DNA of 64,000 bases from Myxococcales bacterium (GTDB lineage: Bacteria; Myxococcota_A; Polyangia; Palsa-1104; JAEUJZ01). The position numbers were made by a program, and so were the translations under genes. Where the stretch lies: positions 1 to 64,000 of the forward strand of contig JAEUKA010000053.1 in the NCBI GenBank assembly GCA_016794465.1, in the 5' to 3' direction. Below are positions 35,027 through 43,845 of the stretch, one piece after another. The stretch's first letter is position 1; each line of letters opens with the position of its first letter. The notes below the pieces were generated by a model. It made no database searches. It saw only the letters and a list, made by a program, of their open reading frames with translations, and was not told where the DNA came from.

Positions 35027-35224
35027 CTAATCGCCTTGGCCTCGGTTGTTGCTGACGGTGGCGCGGATGGCCGGCTCAAAGGCCTCGCAGCCGGTGCAGG
35101 CCCAGGACTCCCAGCGCCCAACGCAGGCTTTGCTGAGGCAAATTTGATAAAAATGGCACTCAAAACGCCGGAACGGCTGCTCACTGTCAGCCAGCTTCAG
35201 ACGCAGCGGATTGCATGTCGGCAA
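35027..35224 (-). CDS. Small cysteine-rich protein, possible zinc-binding
   Basis: Codes for 65 aa from TTG 35224, chosen because GAGGAGG (35233-35239) lies exactly 8 nt upstream. Starting at GTG 35284 would add 20 residues but has no ribosome site. The pattern C-x(2)-Y-x(2)-CL-x(2)-A, W-x(2)-W-x-C-x(2)-C-x(2)-F (ECHFYQICLSKACVGRWESW, then ACTGCEAFEPA) looks like a four-cysteine zinc-binding or disulfide module; I recall similar small proteins in deltaproteobacteria but cannot verify it. It lies in a lower-GC stretch. Function unknown. Confidence 0.55.
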   Translation of the reverse strand: MPTCNPLRLKLADSEQPFRRFECHFYQICLSKACVGRWESWACTGCEAFEPAIRATVSNNRGQGD

Positions 35225-35522
35225 GATCCGAACCTCCTCACACCGACCAGGCAGCTCACTTGGATGGCGTGCGATGAGAAACACTCAAAATACATCATAC
35301 GCAAAAAAGAGCGAGACACCAGCCTCAGTCCATCGCGCATAGTGATGCAAAAGAAATTGCAAGAAATTACGAACCACAAACTACGAAGTTTTTCAGCCTA
35401 GTGCGAAGAAAATAGCGAAGAGCAACCGGAATGACTGCTTGTGCAGATTCCACCACGCGCCTACGCTGAAAAATGTGTAAGAAAGTCGGTTTTTAACAGT
35501 CGGTCTAGGATGGAGGTCGGTG
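35225..35522. other. Lower-GC intergenic stretch, no gene recognised
   Basis: Apart from the Shine-Dalgarno at 35233-35239, this 298-nt stretch is clearly poorer in GC than the rest of the window (for example around 35280-35480), with A-rich runs and the repeated motif AAGAAATT near 35350. A plus-strand frame is open to 35401 but is mostly the complement of the Cys-rich gene. I see no RNA gene. The last part should hold the promoter of the membrane protein at 35523. Confidence 0.5.
35233..35239 (-). promoter_or_regulatory. Strong Shine-Dalgarno (GAGGAGG) of the Cys-rich gene
   Basis: Read on the minus strand, GAGGAGG is a near-perfect anti-16S match 8 nt before TTG 35224. It is the main reason for the start chosen. 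Confidence 0.55.
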
Positions 35523-35891
35523 ATGGCGGACACAAACGTATCGACGAATCAACCGGATGAGCGCATCGGCGGTGGTGGATCGAACAAAGTGGGGCTGGTG
35601 GTGGGTGTGCTGGCGATCGGCAGCCTGATCGGCTTTTTGTACTACCGATCGCTGGGGACGGGGACGGGCGAGGCTCCGAGTGCGCTGGCGGGGTTTCGGG
35701 CGGCGATGGCGACAGAGTGCAAGCTCGACCAGTTTGCCAAGCCGGTCGATGCTCAGCTGCTGGCGCTGTACGACGGCAGCAGTCGTATGCAAGGGGTGAT
35801 CGCGGAACAGGCGGGCATTCTCAAGCGCGGCCAGCCCGACTGCGACCGGATCGTCAAGGTCCTGAAAAGCGTCAGCTATCCCGTCGAGTAG
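35523..35891 (+). CDS. Small single-pass membrane protein of unknown function
   Basis: Codes for 122 aa. A short polar N-terminus with a GGGGS-like stretch leads into one membrane helix (VGLVVGVLAIGSLIGFLYY), then an approximately 80-residue extracytoplasmic part with two cysteines (ATECKLDQFAKPV and GQPDCDRIVKVL) that may pair. No family is recognised. GGAGG lies 7 nt before ATG 35523, so the start is firm. It converges on the aldo/keto reductase gene 24 nt away. Confidence 0.65.
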   Translation: MADTNVSTNQPDERIGGGGSNKVGLVVGVLAIGSLIGFLYYRSLGTGTGEAPSALAGFRAAMATECKLDQFAKPVDAQLLALYDGSSRMQGVIAEQAGILKRGQPDCDRIVKVLKSVSYPVE

Positions 35892-35915
35892 CGCAGGGCG
35901 GTGGCGTTTGCGGGA

Positions 35916-36956
35916 CTACCAGGGCTCGCGGCCACCGATGAAGTCGTAGGGGTAGCCGAAGCTCGGACGCGACACTTGGTCCAGCCGGCGGACGTGGTCA
36001 GGCGACAGCACAATCGACAGCGCAGCGATGTTGTCGGAGAGCTGGGCCAGGTTGCGGGCGCCGATAATGATCGACGAGCACTCGGGATGCGCGAGTAGAT
36101 ACGCCAGCGACACCGCAGCGGGCGTGCTGTGGATCTCATGGGCGATCTCGCGAACGGTATCGAGGATCTTCCAGTTGAGGTCGGTGTTCATCGCCCCGTA
36201 CGAGTCTTTCCATGCCGACAGACGCGCACCCTCGGGAGGCGCTTCGCCTTTCTGATACTTCCCCGACAGGAAGCCACGCCCAAGCGGACTCCACACCAGG
36301 ACGCCCAGGCCAAAGTGCTTGGCCGCCGGGAGCAACTCGCGCTCGGCGTCGCGGACAACCAGGCTCCACTGGATCTGCATCGACTCGAAGCGCACCGTGC
36401 CTCGCTTGTCGGCGGCCCACAGCGCCTCGGTCAGACGGTAGCCGGTGTAGTTCGAGCAGCCGACGTAGCGGACCTTGCCGTCGCGGACCAGATCGTCGAG
36501 GGCGCGCATCGTCTCCTCGATCGGGACGTGACGATCCTGCATGTGGACTTGGTACAGGTCGATGTAGTCGGTGCGCAGGCGACGCAGAGAGTCTTCGCAG
36601 GCAGAGATGATGTGCTTGCGCGACAGGCCCTGATCGTGTGGCCCGATGGCACGAGTGCCAAAGCCAATCGGGAAGCGGCACTTGGTCAGCAAGGTGACTT
36701 TGTCGCGACGGCCTTGCAGCCACTGTCCGAGGAGCTGCTCGCTGCGGCCTTCACTGTAGACGTTGGCGGTGTCGATGGTGTCAATGCCGGCGTCGATGGC
36801 GGCGTCGAGTACGTTCCGGGCTTCCTCGTCGCTGGAGGTGACTCCGCGCATGAAGCTCTCGGACTCGCCGAAGGTCATCGCGCCCAGCGTCAGCGCCGAG
36901 ACTTTCAGACCGCACCGTCCGAGATGTCGATGTGAGATATGAACCGGGGTCGTCAT
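35916..36956 (-). CDS. Aldo/keto reductase
   Basis: A 346-aa NADPH-dependent oxidoreductase of the AKR superfamily, reducing aldehydes or ketones; it is closest in pattern to the YajO/Tas-like and AKR9/11 branch. The catalytic tetrad is visible: Asp and Tyr in DTIDTANVYSEGRSEQLLG, Lys in VTLLTKCRFP and His in LYQVHMQDRHVP. The coenzyme region reads SIIIGARNLAQLSDNI. AGGAG precedes ATG 36956 by 8 nt; the frame is open to 37241 but that part is non-coding. It is divergent to the TonB-dependent-receptor-like gene. Confidence 0.93.
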   Translation of the reverse strand: MTTPVHISHRHLGRCGLKVSALTLGAMTFGESESFMRGVTSSDEEARNVLDAAIDAGIDTIDTANVYSEGRSEQLLGQWLQGRRDKVTLLTKCRFPIGFGTRAIGPHDQGLSRKHIISACEDSLRRLRTDYIDLYQVHMQDRHVPIEETMRALDDLVRDGKVRYVGCSNYTGYRLTEALWAADKRGTVRFESMQIQWSLVVRDAERELLPAAKHFGLGVLVWSPLGRGFLSGKYQKGEAPPEGARLSAWKDSYGAMNTDLNWKILDTVREIAHEIHSTPAAVSLAYLLAHPECSSIIIGARNLAQLSDNIAALSIVLSPDHVRRLDQVSRPSFGYPYDFIGGREPW

Positions 36957-37126
36957 GGCTGGCTCCTGCTTCCGCCCGTAGGCGAGTGTGCAACCATGAT
37001 GCGCGAGGACCCAAGGCGGTGGAAGCCCTAGCGGTAGCGCCGCTGTTTTTGGCCAAGGTCCGGGGGTAGCAGTGGAACCGACGGCGGCGCGTGTAGTATG
37101 GTGTCGCAACTTTGCGGACAAGGTCC

Positions 37127-40072
37127 ATGAATCGATCTGCGCCCCTTCCGATTTCTTCGCGCGCTTTCCACCCTGGGCTCCGACGGTTTCTGACGCTGCG
37201 GCACCTCGCAATGACGGTCGCGCTGGGTGGACTTGTGCCACTTTGTGCGATGCCGAAAGCAGCGTGGGCGGTGGGCGAGCAGAATGCCCGGCTGCGCGGC
37301 ACCATCGTCGAGGCAGGCACCGACGTACCGATGCAAGGTGCGGTGGTCATCATTCGCGGCGATGCGCTGATCGGCGGTCCCAAGCGAGCCGTGGCCGACG
37401 ACGAAGGTCACTTTGACTTTCCGCTGCTACCGCCGGGTAAGTACACCATCACCGTCGAATACGAGGGGCTGAAGCCGACCCAGCGGCGTGTCTCCTTGGA
37501 CCTCGGGCAGACGCAGAACATCAAGATTCCGCTCTCGGCAGAGCTGGCCCAGGCCGAGACGCAGACGATCATCGAGGAGCGACGGCGACTGGACGCCGAT
37601 CGGCTCTCGACGGGGAAGGTGCTGACCGCTGACTCGCAGGCCAAGCTGGCCACGCCCCGTCGCTATCAAGATGTCGTCCAGCAGCTTCCTGGCGTCACCG
37701 GCAGCTCGAACCCGGTCATGGCCGGCGCCACCCAGCGTCACAACCGCTACCTCGTCGACGGAATGGACATCACCGACCCCGTCGAGGGCACGTTTTCCGC
37801 CAACTTCAACTTCGACGCCATCGGCCAGATGGACCTGCTGCTCTTGGCGGTCGACGCACAGTACAACTCGCTCGGCGGCGTCATCAACCTGATGACCAAG
37901 AGTGGCAGCGACAAGCTCTCCGTCGACGCCAGCTTCTATGTCAACAACCAGGCGCTGTCGCTGGGAAGTCGCTCGGGCAATCAGCTGTACGAAGGGCGGC
38001 TGCTCGATCAGCGCGGTCCGGTGCCGCCGGTGGCGAGCTACCAGGCCAACGTCAACATCGGCGGGCCGATCGTCAAACAGAAGCTGTGGCTCTACTTCTC
38101 GACGGAGTATCGCTACCGCATAAACTCGGTGATTTCGGGCGCGCCGCTCAATGTCCAGCACGAGCCACTCGAGCGCCACGACCTCTACACACGGCTTAAG
38201 CTGACGTGGTCGCCGTCGTCGCGGCATCGAGTGAACCTGTCGCTGAACGCCGATCCGACCTGGCTGACCAACATCCGTAACATCGACGGCAGCCAGACCA
38301 ACGCCTACACCTCCGAGGCTGACTATTTCCAAAACCAAGGCGGCGCGTTTGGCATCCTGACCTGGGACTATTTCGCGTCGGATACGCTGCTATTTGGGCT
38401 TCAGACCGGTGTGCAGTGGTTTGGCTTCACGACCGGACCGCAGCTCGGCGACCTTGTCAGCCCGACCCACATCGACAACGGCAGCACCATCACCTGGAAT
38501 AACTCCGACGCAGCGTCGGTGATCAGCGACGGTCGGCTGCGGTTTCAGTTCGACCCGACGGTGACCTGGATCAAGCGCGGCGGCATCGGTACCCACACGG
38601 TCAAAGCCGGCGCGCAGGTGCAGTTTCTGCGCAACTATGCCTCGACGGGGACGCCCGGCAACTTGATCTACACCGACGACACCAGCCAAGGCGGCGGGGT
38701 GCTCAGTCGCGATCCCAACTCGACCGAGCGGCCCCTCGGCTGTGTCGAAGCGGCCCCGCAGCCTCGGATGGGCTCGACGGCGACGCCGTGTTTCCAGCGC
38801 GCGCTGTACGAGCCGACGCGGGCGCAGGTTCGCATCGGCTGGGCGATGGGCGCGTTCATTCAGGATACGTGGAAGCCGACCTCGTGGCTGACGCTGGTTC
38901 CCGGTCTGCGCGTCGACTACGGCACGGCGCAGAACTCGCTGGGGCAGACGACGCAGAACCTGCTGGGCTTTGGGCCGCGTATCGGTGCCTCGGTGGATCT
39001 GACCCGCGATGGCAAGACCATGGTCAAGTTCGCCTACGGTCGCGCCAATGAGGTCGCGTCGCTGCGCAGCGCCGGGCTGGCCGATGTCAATCCGCTGTCG
39101 ACGACGTGGAACTACAACCAGGCGAGCGGTCGCTTCGATCGCTTCTTTTCGTCCGACGGTGGAGGTGGTGGCTATGAGCTGGCCGGTCGCTGTGCCGACG
39201 GAACCATTCGCAGCGAGTGTGGCAATGCCAAGCTCAGCCTGCGGCCACCGCACTCGGACTTTGTGACCGCGTCGTTCGAGCGCGAGCTGTACGCCAATGT
39301 CGTCGGCAGTGTTACCTATACCTACCGCCGCCTCGAAGATCTGTGGGAAGACATCGAGGTGAACGCCTACCGGACGCTCGACGGTGGCAACATCGCCGGC
39401 TTTGCCGACCCCAACCGAGGCAACGTCCGCGTCTACCGTCCCACCGGCGAGGCGTTTCGGCGCTACCAAGCGATGGACATTGCGATTGCCGGCAATCCGT
39501 CGCCAGCCTGGAGTGTCTTTGTCGCCTATACGCTGTCGTTTTTGGATGGCACGCTCGACGACCAGATCTCGATCCTGCGCAACGACATGCCGCGCGACCT
39601 GCGGCTGTACGGCTACCTTCTCGACGACCACCGCCATCAGGTCAAGGCCAACGCCAGCTATACCTTCCACGGCCTGACTGCCGGCGTGAACCTGGCCTAT
39701 ATCACCGGAGCGCCGACGACGCGGCTCTATACCACGACGGCATTTGGCTACAACGGGCGCTACGGCTGGCGCGGCACCGATCCCGGCAGCGACCCGAACG
39801 ACATCCGCAAGTGGACCGAGCTGCGCAGCTCCGACGTGCTCGATCTGTCGGTGCGGGCGCAGTACGACACCTACGAGCTGATTCGGCAGCACCTGACGCT
39901 GATCGTTGACATCTTCAACGTGCTCGACTTGTCGTCGGCGACGCGCACCAACACCACCTCGGCCAGCACCTATCAGCCGGCATTCGAGGCTCGCAACAGC
40001 GCTGCGTACGGAGCCGTGACCAGCCGCCAGGTGCCGTTCCGCGTCCAGTTTGGCCTGCGCTACCAGTATTAG
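37127..40072 (+). CDS. TonB-dependent receptor-like outer-membrane protein with carboxypeptidase-regulatory-like domain
   Basis: A 981-aa outer-membrane beta-barrel protein. Signal peptide (MTVALGGLVPLCAMPKAAWA), then an Ig-like CarboxypepD-reg domain (about 50-135, GHFDFPLLPPGKYTITVEY), then a plug (about 165-270, RRYQDVVQQLPGVTGSSN and YLVDGMDITDP), then a barrel whose last strand ends in FRVQFGLRYQY with the terminal aromatic needed for Bam assembly. It fits the OmpA-related/SusC-style or 'Oar-like' receptors common in Myxococcota. No clear TonB box was found. The cargo is unknown. AAGG lies 7 nt before ATG 37127. Confidence 0.88.
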   Translation: MNRSAPLPISSRAFHPGLRRFLTLRHLAMTVALGGLVPLCAMPKAAWAVGEQNARLRGTIVEAGTDVPMQGAVVIIRGDALIGGPKRAVADDEGHFDFPLLPPGKYTITVEYEGLKPTQRRVSLDLGQTQNIKIPLSAELAQAETQTIIEERRRLDADRLSTGKVLTADSQAKLATPRRYQDVVQQLPGVTGSSNPVMAGATQRHNRYLVDGMDITDPVEGTFSANFNFDAIGQMDLLLLAVDAQYNSLGGVINLMTKSGSDKLSVDASFYVNNQALSLGSRSGNQLYEGRLLDQRGPVPPVASYQANVNIGGPIVKQKLWLYFSTEYRYRINSVISGAPLNVQHEPLERHDLYTRLKLTWSPSSRHRVNLSLNADPTWLTNIRNIDGSQTNAYTSEADYFQNQGGAFGILTWDYFASDTLLFGLQTGVQWFGFTTGPQLGDLVSPTHIDNGSTITWNNSDAASVISDGRLRFQFDPTVTWIKRGGIGTHTVKAGAQVQFLRNYASTGTPGNLIYTDDTSQGGGVLSRDPNSTERPLGCVEAAPQPRMGSTATPCFQRALYEPTRAQVRIGWAMGAFIQDTWKPTSWLTLVPGLRVDYGTAQNSLGQTTQNLLGFGPRIGASVDLTRDGKTMVKFAYGRANEVASLRSAGLADVNPLSTTWNYNQASGRFDRFFSSDGGGGGYELAGRCADGTIRSECGNAKLSLRPPHSDFVTASFERELYANVVGSVTYTYRRLEDLWEDIEVNAYRTLDGGNIAGFADPNRGNVRVYRPTGEAFRRYQAMDIAIAGNPSPAWSVFVAYTLSFLDGTLDDQISILRNDMPRDLRLYGYLLDDHRHQVKANASYTFHGLTAGVNLAYITGAPTTRLYTTTAFGYNGRYGWRGTDPGSDPNDIRKWTELRSSDVLDLSVRAQYDTYELIRQHLTLIVDIFNVLDLSSATRTNTTSASTYQPAFEARNSAAYGAVTSRQVPFRVQFGLRYQY

Positions 40073-40097
40073 TCCGCAATCCGGGAGACGTTACACG

Positions 40098-41165
40098 ATG
40101 GGCAAACCACCGATTACCGCCAATCAGGTCACGCTGCTGCGGATTGTGCTGCTGCCGCTCGGGCCGTACCTGCTGTATGGCACGGTGAACGAGCAGTGGC
40201 TGGCGCTGCTTTTTATGACCGTGCTCGGCTGCACCGACTTTGTCGACGGCTGGCTGGCGCGGCGCTACGGCTCGACCGAGCTGGGGCGGCTGATGGACCC
40301 GATCGCCGACAAGGCCTTCGTGCTGGTCGGCTTTCTGCCGTTCATCCACCTGATGAAGGACGGGCATCCGTGGCTGTATCCGTGGGAGGTCGGGCTGATG
40401 CTCGCCCGCGAGTACGTCGTCACCAGCTTCCGATCGGTGTATGAGCAGCGGCGGATCTCGCCCAAGACGCAGCTCCTCGCCAAGATCAAGGCGTGGGCCC
40501 AGATGGCCGGCTGCGGCGTGATCTTCCTTCTGCGGATGGTGCCCGAGAAGTGGGTGCTCTACGCGATCGTGCTCGGGGCAGTGCTGCCGCTGGTCTTTTT
40601 GGCGATCCGCTTGGTGGTGCGCGGCGTGGTGTGGAAGGGCGCGCTCATCTTCAGCGGCTGGTTTGTGGTCCTTTTGCCGATTCAGTACCAGTGGGGTTCC
40701 GAGGCGACGACGCACTTTCTGACCGTGACCATCATCGGCATCACCTGGATCTCGGGCTGGTCGTATGTGACGCCGCTGTTTCCGCTGCTCCGCCAAGGCG
40801 AGCTGAAAGCCGGCGACTGGGCGCGCATCTTTGGAGCGGTGGTGCCGCCGACGCTGCTGCTCATCTTGGCGAATCAGCAGGTGCTGCGGCCTTGGGTGGT
40901 GATGCTGATCATGACGATCGAGCTGTCGGTGGGCGGGCTCGACAACCTGCTCTGCTTCCATCGGGTGCAGGCGTCGGCGCTGCTGTGGGGTGTGCGGGTC
41001 GGCTTGCTGTCGCTGCTGTCAGCGCTGGTGCTGCTCGGTCAACCGGCGTGGCTGCTGTACGTCGGCTTGGCGCTGTCGGTCGGCCTGTCAGCCATCGAGT
41101 TCTATCGCGGGCGACGCTACTACCTGGAAGAGCCCGAGGAAGCCAAGTCGCGAGTGGTGGACTAG
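40098..41165 (+). CDS. CDP-alcohol phosphatidyltransferase, enlarged with a C-terminal membrane extension
   Basis: Transfers a phosphatidyl group from CDP-diacylglycerol to an alcohol; the PgsA-type context suggests glycerol-3-phosphate. The diagnostic motif DFVDGWLARRYGSTELGRLM followed by DPIADK (about 46-70) matches the full DG-x2-AR-x8-G-x3-D-x3-D pattern. At 355 aa it is about twice the usual PgsA length. The first 185 residues are the enzyme; the remainder has five or more hydrophobic helices (for example TVTIIGITWISGWSYVTPL) without a known family. GGGAG lies upstream of ATG 40098. CobW follows after 6 nt. Confidence 0.88.
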   Translation: MGKPPITANQVTLLRIVLLPLGPYLLYGTVNEQWLALLFMTVLGCTDFVDGWLARRYGSTELGRLMDPIADKAFVLVGFLPFIHLMKDGHPWLYPWEVGLMLAREYVVTSFRSVYEQRRISPKTQLLAKIKAWAQMAGCGVIFLLRMVPEKWVLYAIVLGAVLPLVFLAIRLVVRGVVWKGALIFSGWFVVLLPIQYQWGSEATTHFLTVTIIGITWISGWSYVTPLFPLLRQGELKAGDWARIFGAVVPPTLLLILANQQVLRPWVVMLIMTIELSVGGLDNLLCFHRVQASALLWGVRVGLLSLLSALVLLGQPAWLLYVGLALSVGLSAIEFYRGRRYYLEEPEEAKSRVVD

Positions 41166-41171
41166 CCGCCG

Positions 41172-42212
41172 ATGACCCCGCACAAGGTTCCTGTCACCGT
41201 CATCTCCGGGTTTCTGGGCAGTGGCAAGACCACGCTGCTGCGACGACTGGTGTCGGACCCGAGCCTGCCCCACAAGCTGGCGGTGATCGTCAACGACCTG
41301 GGCGAGCTGGGCCTGGACCATGAGCTGATTGCCGCCGAGTCAGATACGCCGACCCTGCGCGTGACCGAGCTGACCTCGGGCTGTGTCTGCTGCACGCTGA
41401 AGAGTGAGCTGGGCGAGGCGCTGCTGTCGCTGGCTCGTGGCGAAGGACTCGATCGTCCCCCCGCGCACATCCTGATCGAGCCGAGCGGCATCGCCAAGGC
41501 CTCCGAGGTCAGCTTTGCCATCGGCGCCCTGTCGTTCGATGGCCCGGTCGAGTGCGATGCCGTCGTCACCGTCGTCGATCTTCACAATGCCGAGCGCGCC
41601 CATCGCGAGCATCCCGAGCTGTTCGAGGATCAGGTGCGCTTCGCCGATCTCCTGCTCCTCAACAAGGTCGACCTAGAGCCCGATCTCGCGACGCAGCAGC
41701 GCCTGGCCGCCTGGCTGCAAGCCCTGGCCCCCCGCGCCCAGCAGATCTTCACCTGTCAGGCCGAGGTCGATGCCCGGCTGCTGCTCGGACAGCTTGATCT
41801 CTTGGCGCAGTCACCCAGTCGGCAGCCACCGCCTGCGCCGCACCCGCCCACGCACGCCCACCGGCCTGAGGCGCATGGCATTGCCGCTCGCACCCTACCC
41901 GTGCCCTTCGCGATCGACTGGCCGGCGCTTGAGGACCTTCTCGACAGCCTGGCCGATCACATCTTTCGCATCAAAGGCATCGTCGATCGCCAGGACGAGG
42001 CCGCCACCACCCCGCTGCTGGTCCAAGCCGTGGGCGATCGCATCGACTGGCAAGAGCTGCCCCCCGACTCCCCCCTCACCCAAGCCCCCCGCCGCCTCAT
42101 CTTCATCGGCGAGCCCCAAGCCCTAGACGAACCCACCCTACGGCAAGCCCTACAGAACGTGGCCGCGACACCAAAACCAAGACTCCTGCCAAACCAACCA
42201 GTCGAGAAATGA
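41172..42212 (+). CDS. CobW/COG0523 family GTPase (metal chaperone)
   Basis: A 346-aa G3E GTPase that loads or buffers a metal (zinc or cobalt in studied members). Walker A is GFLGSGKTTLLRR (about 13-25), the metal site is the family GCVCCTLK (CxCC), the Walker B region is ILIEPSGIAK and the guanine motif is LLNKVDLEPD. A His-rich linker (PHPPTHAHRPEAH) separates it from the C-terminal CobW_C domain, again favouring metal binding. It starts 6 nt after the phosphatidyltransferase stop and is probably cotranscribed. No Zur or zinc-importer genes are adjacent. Confidence 0.92.
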   Translation: MTPHKVPVTVISGFLGSGKTTLLRRLVSDPSLPHKLAVIVNDLGELGLDHELIAAESDTPTLRVTELTSGCVCCTLKSELGEALLSLARGEGLDRPPAHILIEPSGIAKASEVSFAIGALSFDGPVECDAVVTVVDLHNAERAHREHPELFEDQVRFADLLLLNKVDLEPDLATQQRLAAWLQALAPRAQQIFTCQAEVDARLLLGQLDLLAQSPSRQPPPAPHPPTHAHRPEAHGIAARTLPVPFAIDWPALEDLLDSLADHIFRIKGIVDRQDEAATTPLLVQAVGDRIDWQELPPDSPLTQAPRRLIFIGEPQALDEPTLRQALQNVAATPKPRLLPNQPVEK

Positions 42213-42295
42213 ACTGTGGGGCCGACCGAAGAGCTTTTTTTCGGGCCGCAAAGCGGAACGGAAAAAAGTCTCGCAGGGAAGGGGGGCCCCACAGT
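42213..42295. repeat. 83-nt nested imperfect stem-loop, possible bidirectional terminator or REP/MITE-like element
   Basis: Perfect 11-bp outer arms (ACTGTGGGGCC at 42213-42223 and its complement at 42285-42295) enclose a second imperfect pair (GAGCTTTTTTT with AAAAAAGTCTC) and an apex hairpin CCGC-AAA-GCGG (42246-42256). It begins right after the CobW stop and lies between convergent genes. The T-run and A-run would act as U-runs on the two strands, as in a bidirectional terminator. Copies elsewhere in the genome would instead mean a mobile repeat. Confidence 0.65.
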
Positions 42296-42318
42296 GAGAC
42301 TTCCGCTAAGTGCCGGGG

Positions 42319-42705
42319 TTAGCGGACCTGGAAGATGAAGTGGGAGAGGTTGGTGCGGCCAAAGAACTCCTTGGTGACCCGCTGCGCACTCTGCGCCGCC
42401 CCGGTCGGTCCCAGCGCAATCACATCGACGCTGTACGTCCCTGCGGTAAAGCCCGTCGTCTCCCCGCTATAGGCCGTACACGGGAAGTCAAACGGCTGCC
42501 CAGTCGACAGCTGCACCCGCACCCACTGCACGTTCTTCGTCGAGCAGTCGCGCGCCGGCGCGGTCAGCGGGTCTGGAGCCGTGGCATCGACGATCTGCCA
42601 GGTCAGGTACGCGGTCGCCGTGCCTTGATAGGTGCCGCAGCCCGACAGAGCGCCGAGCACCGGCAGCACGGACAAGAGCAGTTTCGACAGGGACTTGCTG
42701 TGCAT
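42319..42705 (-). CDS. Small lipoprotein of unknown function
   Basis: Codes for 128 aa. Signal SLSKLLLSVLPVLGALSGC with lipobox LSGC, so probably attached to the inner or outer membrane. The mature part (about 105 residues) looks beta-sandwich-like (YLTWQIVDATAP, VQWVRVQLSTGQPFDFPC, GTYSVDVIALGPTG) with two cysteines that may pair. It resembles small carbohydrate-binding or Ig-like lipoproteins only in general style; no family is claimed. It converges on cobW and lies 75 nt after the CgeB-like gene on the same strand. Confidence 0.7.
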   Translation of the reverse strand: MHSKSLSKLLLSVLPVLGALSGCGTYQGTATAYLTWQIVDATAPDPLTAPARDCSTKNVQWVRVQLSTGQPFDFPCTAYSGETTGFTAGTYSVDVIALGPTGAAQSAQRVTKEFFGRTNLSHFIFQVR

Positions 42706-42780
42706 GAAGGTTCTCCTACGTGGTCTTGATGGTTTCTTATGGTCAAGCCGGCCTCGCTTGTCGCTTGGCGAGGTCGGCGT

Positions 42781-43824
42781 CTACGATGCCGTCACGGGGT
42801 CGAGTCCCACCGTCCGCAGCAGCACTTCCAGCCGCTTCTCGAACGTGTGGTCCCGCAGGGCTCTCACCGCTGCCGCCGCCGCGATCTGCTGCCGCTCGTG
42901 CGGCCTGGCCAGGTAGTACTGCACTTTCTCGCGCAAGTCAGCCCGGCCGTCGAACGTCACCACTTCTTTGCCGACCTCGAAGTATTCCCCGAGCGCGGGC
43001 CGGTTGTCGGTCAGCTGAAACGCGCCGATGCCGCCCAGCTCGAACGTCCGCTTGTTGACATCGCCAATCCCGGCGTAGTGGTTGGTGTTGAGCGCGATCT
43101 TGGCCGCGCACATCGCCTTGCACTTCTCGTCGCCCTGGACCACCTTGCCGGCCCAGAAGTCGTGGACCTGGTGGTGCAGCCAGCGCGGCGGCTTGGCCCC
43201 CCACAGCTTCACGTCGATGCTGCCGTCCAAAAGCGGCTCGATGAGCTTCGCCCGATACGGGTAGTAGTTGCCGAACGTCGCCACGTCCGCGCCATAGGTC
43301 CGTAGGTCGTCATCCGAGAGCGCAATCGGCCTGTGGAACACCCGGTCCATGCACTCCGGCAGGTGGTGGATGTAGTCCGCCGACAGGCTCTGCCGCAGCC
43401 GCGCCACCATGAAGCGGTCCTGAAAGAACAGCCCGTTCCACGGCGCCAGCAGGAACGTGCCCCGGCCAAAGCTCGTGAACGCATCGGGGAACCAGCCCGC
43501 ACACGTGATCCCCAGCCCCCGCAGCTCGGCAATCGTCTCGGGCAGCACCCACAGCAGCTGCACCACCAGCACCAAGTCGGCCTTGAGCGCCCGCGCCCGC
43601 GCCAACAGCGGCTTCTGCGCAAAGTAGAACGGCTCGCGCACCGTGCCGCGCAGCACAAACTCGGCGGCGGCATAGGCCAGCGGGTAGCGCTGCAGGGGCT
43701 TTGGCACCCCGATGTACTTGCGCGGGTCAAACAGCTCCGCCGTGTGGCCCATCGCCCGCAGGCCGTTCACACACCCCACCTCCGAGCCGTCTTCCCAGTC
43801 GGGACCCACCACCAGCACCCGCAT
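42781..43824 (-). CDS. CgeB-like glycosyltransferase
   Basis: A 347-aa cytoplasmic GT-B-type transferase. It begins with MRVLVVGPDWEDGS and FDPRKYIGVP as in CgeB/spore-maturation and 'glycosyltransferase family 1-like' proteins, includes CAGWFPDAF and AIGAFQLTDNR-like blocks (GIGAFQLTDNRPALGEYF) and a C-terminal DLREKVQYYLARPHERQQIA that matches the family's end. Acceptor and sugar are unknown. I chose ATG 43824 because GGAGG is then 8-9 nt upstream; ATG 43830 would put it only 3 nt away. It starts about 21 nt after the small helical gene, forming an operon. Confidence 0.78.
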   Translation of the reverse strand: MRVLVVGPDWEDGSEVGCVNGLRAMGHTAELFDPRKYIGVPKPLQRYPLAYAAAEFVLRGTVREPFYFAQKPLLARARALKADLVLVVQLLWVLPETIAELRGLGITCAGWFPDAFTSFGRGTFLLAPWNGLFFQDRFMVARLRQSLSADYIHHLPECMDRVFHRPIALSDDDLRTYGADVATFGNYYPYRAKLIEPLLDGSIDVKLWGAKPPRWLHHQVHDFWAGKVVQGDEKCKAMCAAKIALNTNHYAGIGDVNKRTFELGGIGAFQLTDNRPALGEYFEVGKEVVTFDGRADLREKVQYYLARPHERQQIAAAAAVRALRDHTFEKRLEVLLRTVGLDPVTAS

Positions 43825-43845
43825 CGGCATGTCCTCCTGCTTGCG

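Noticed and set aside
35036..35401. 121-aa + strand open frame
   Set aside because: Two thirds is the complement of the Cys-rich gene, and the rest is low-GC intergenic sequence with no ribosome site or recognisable pattern.
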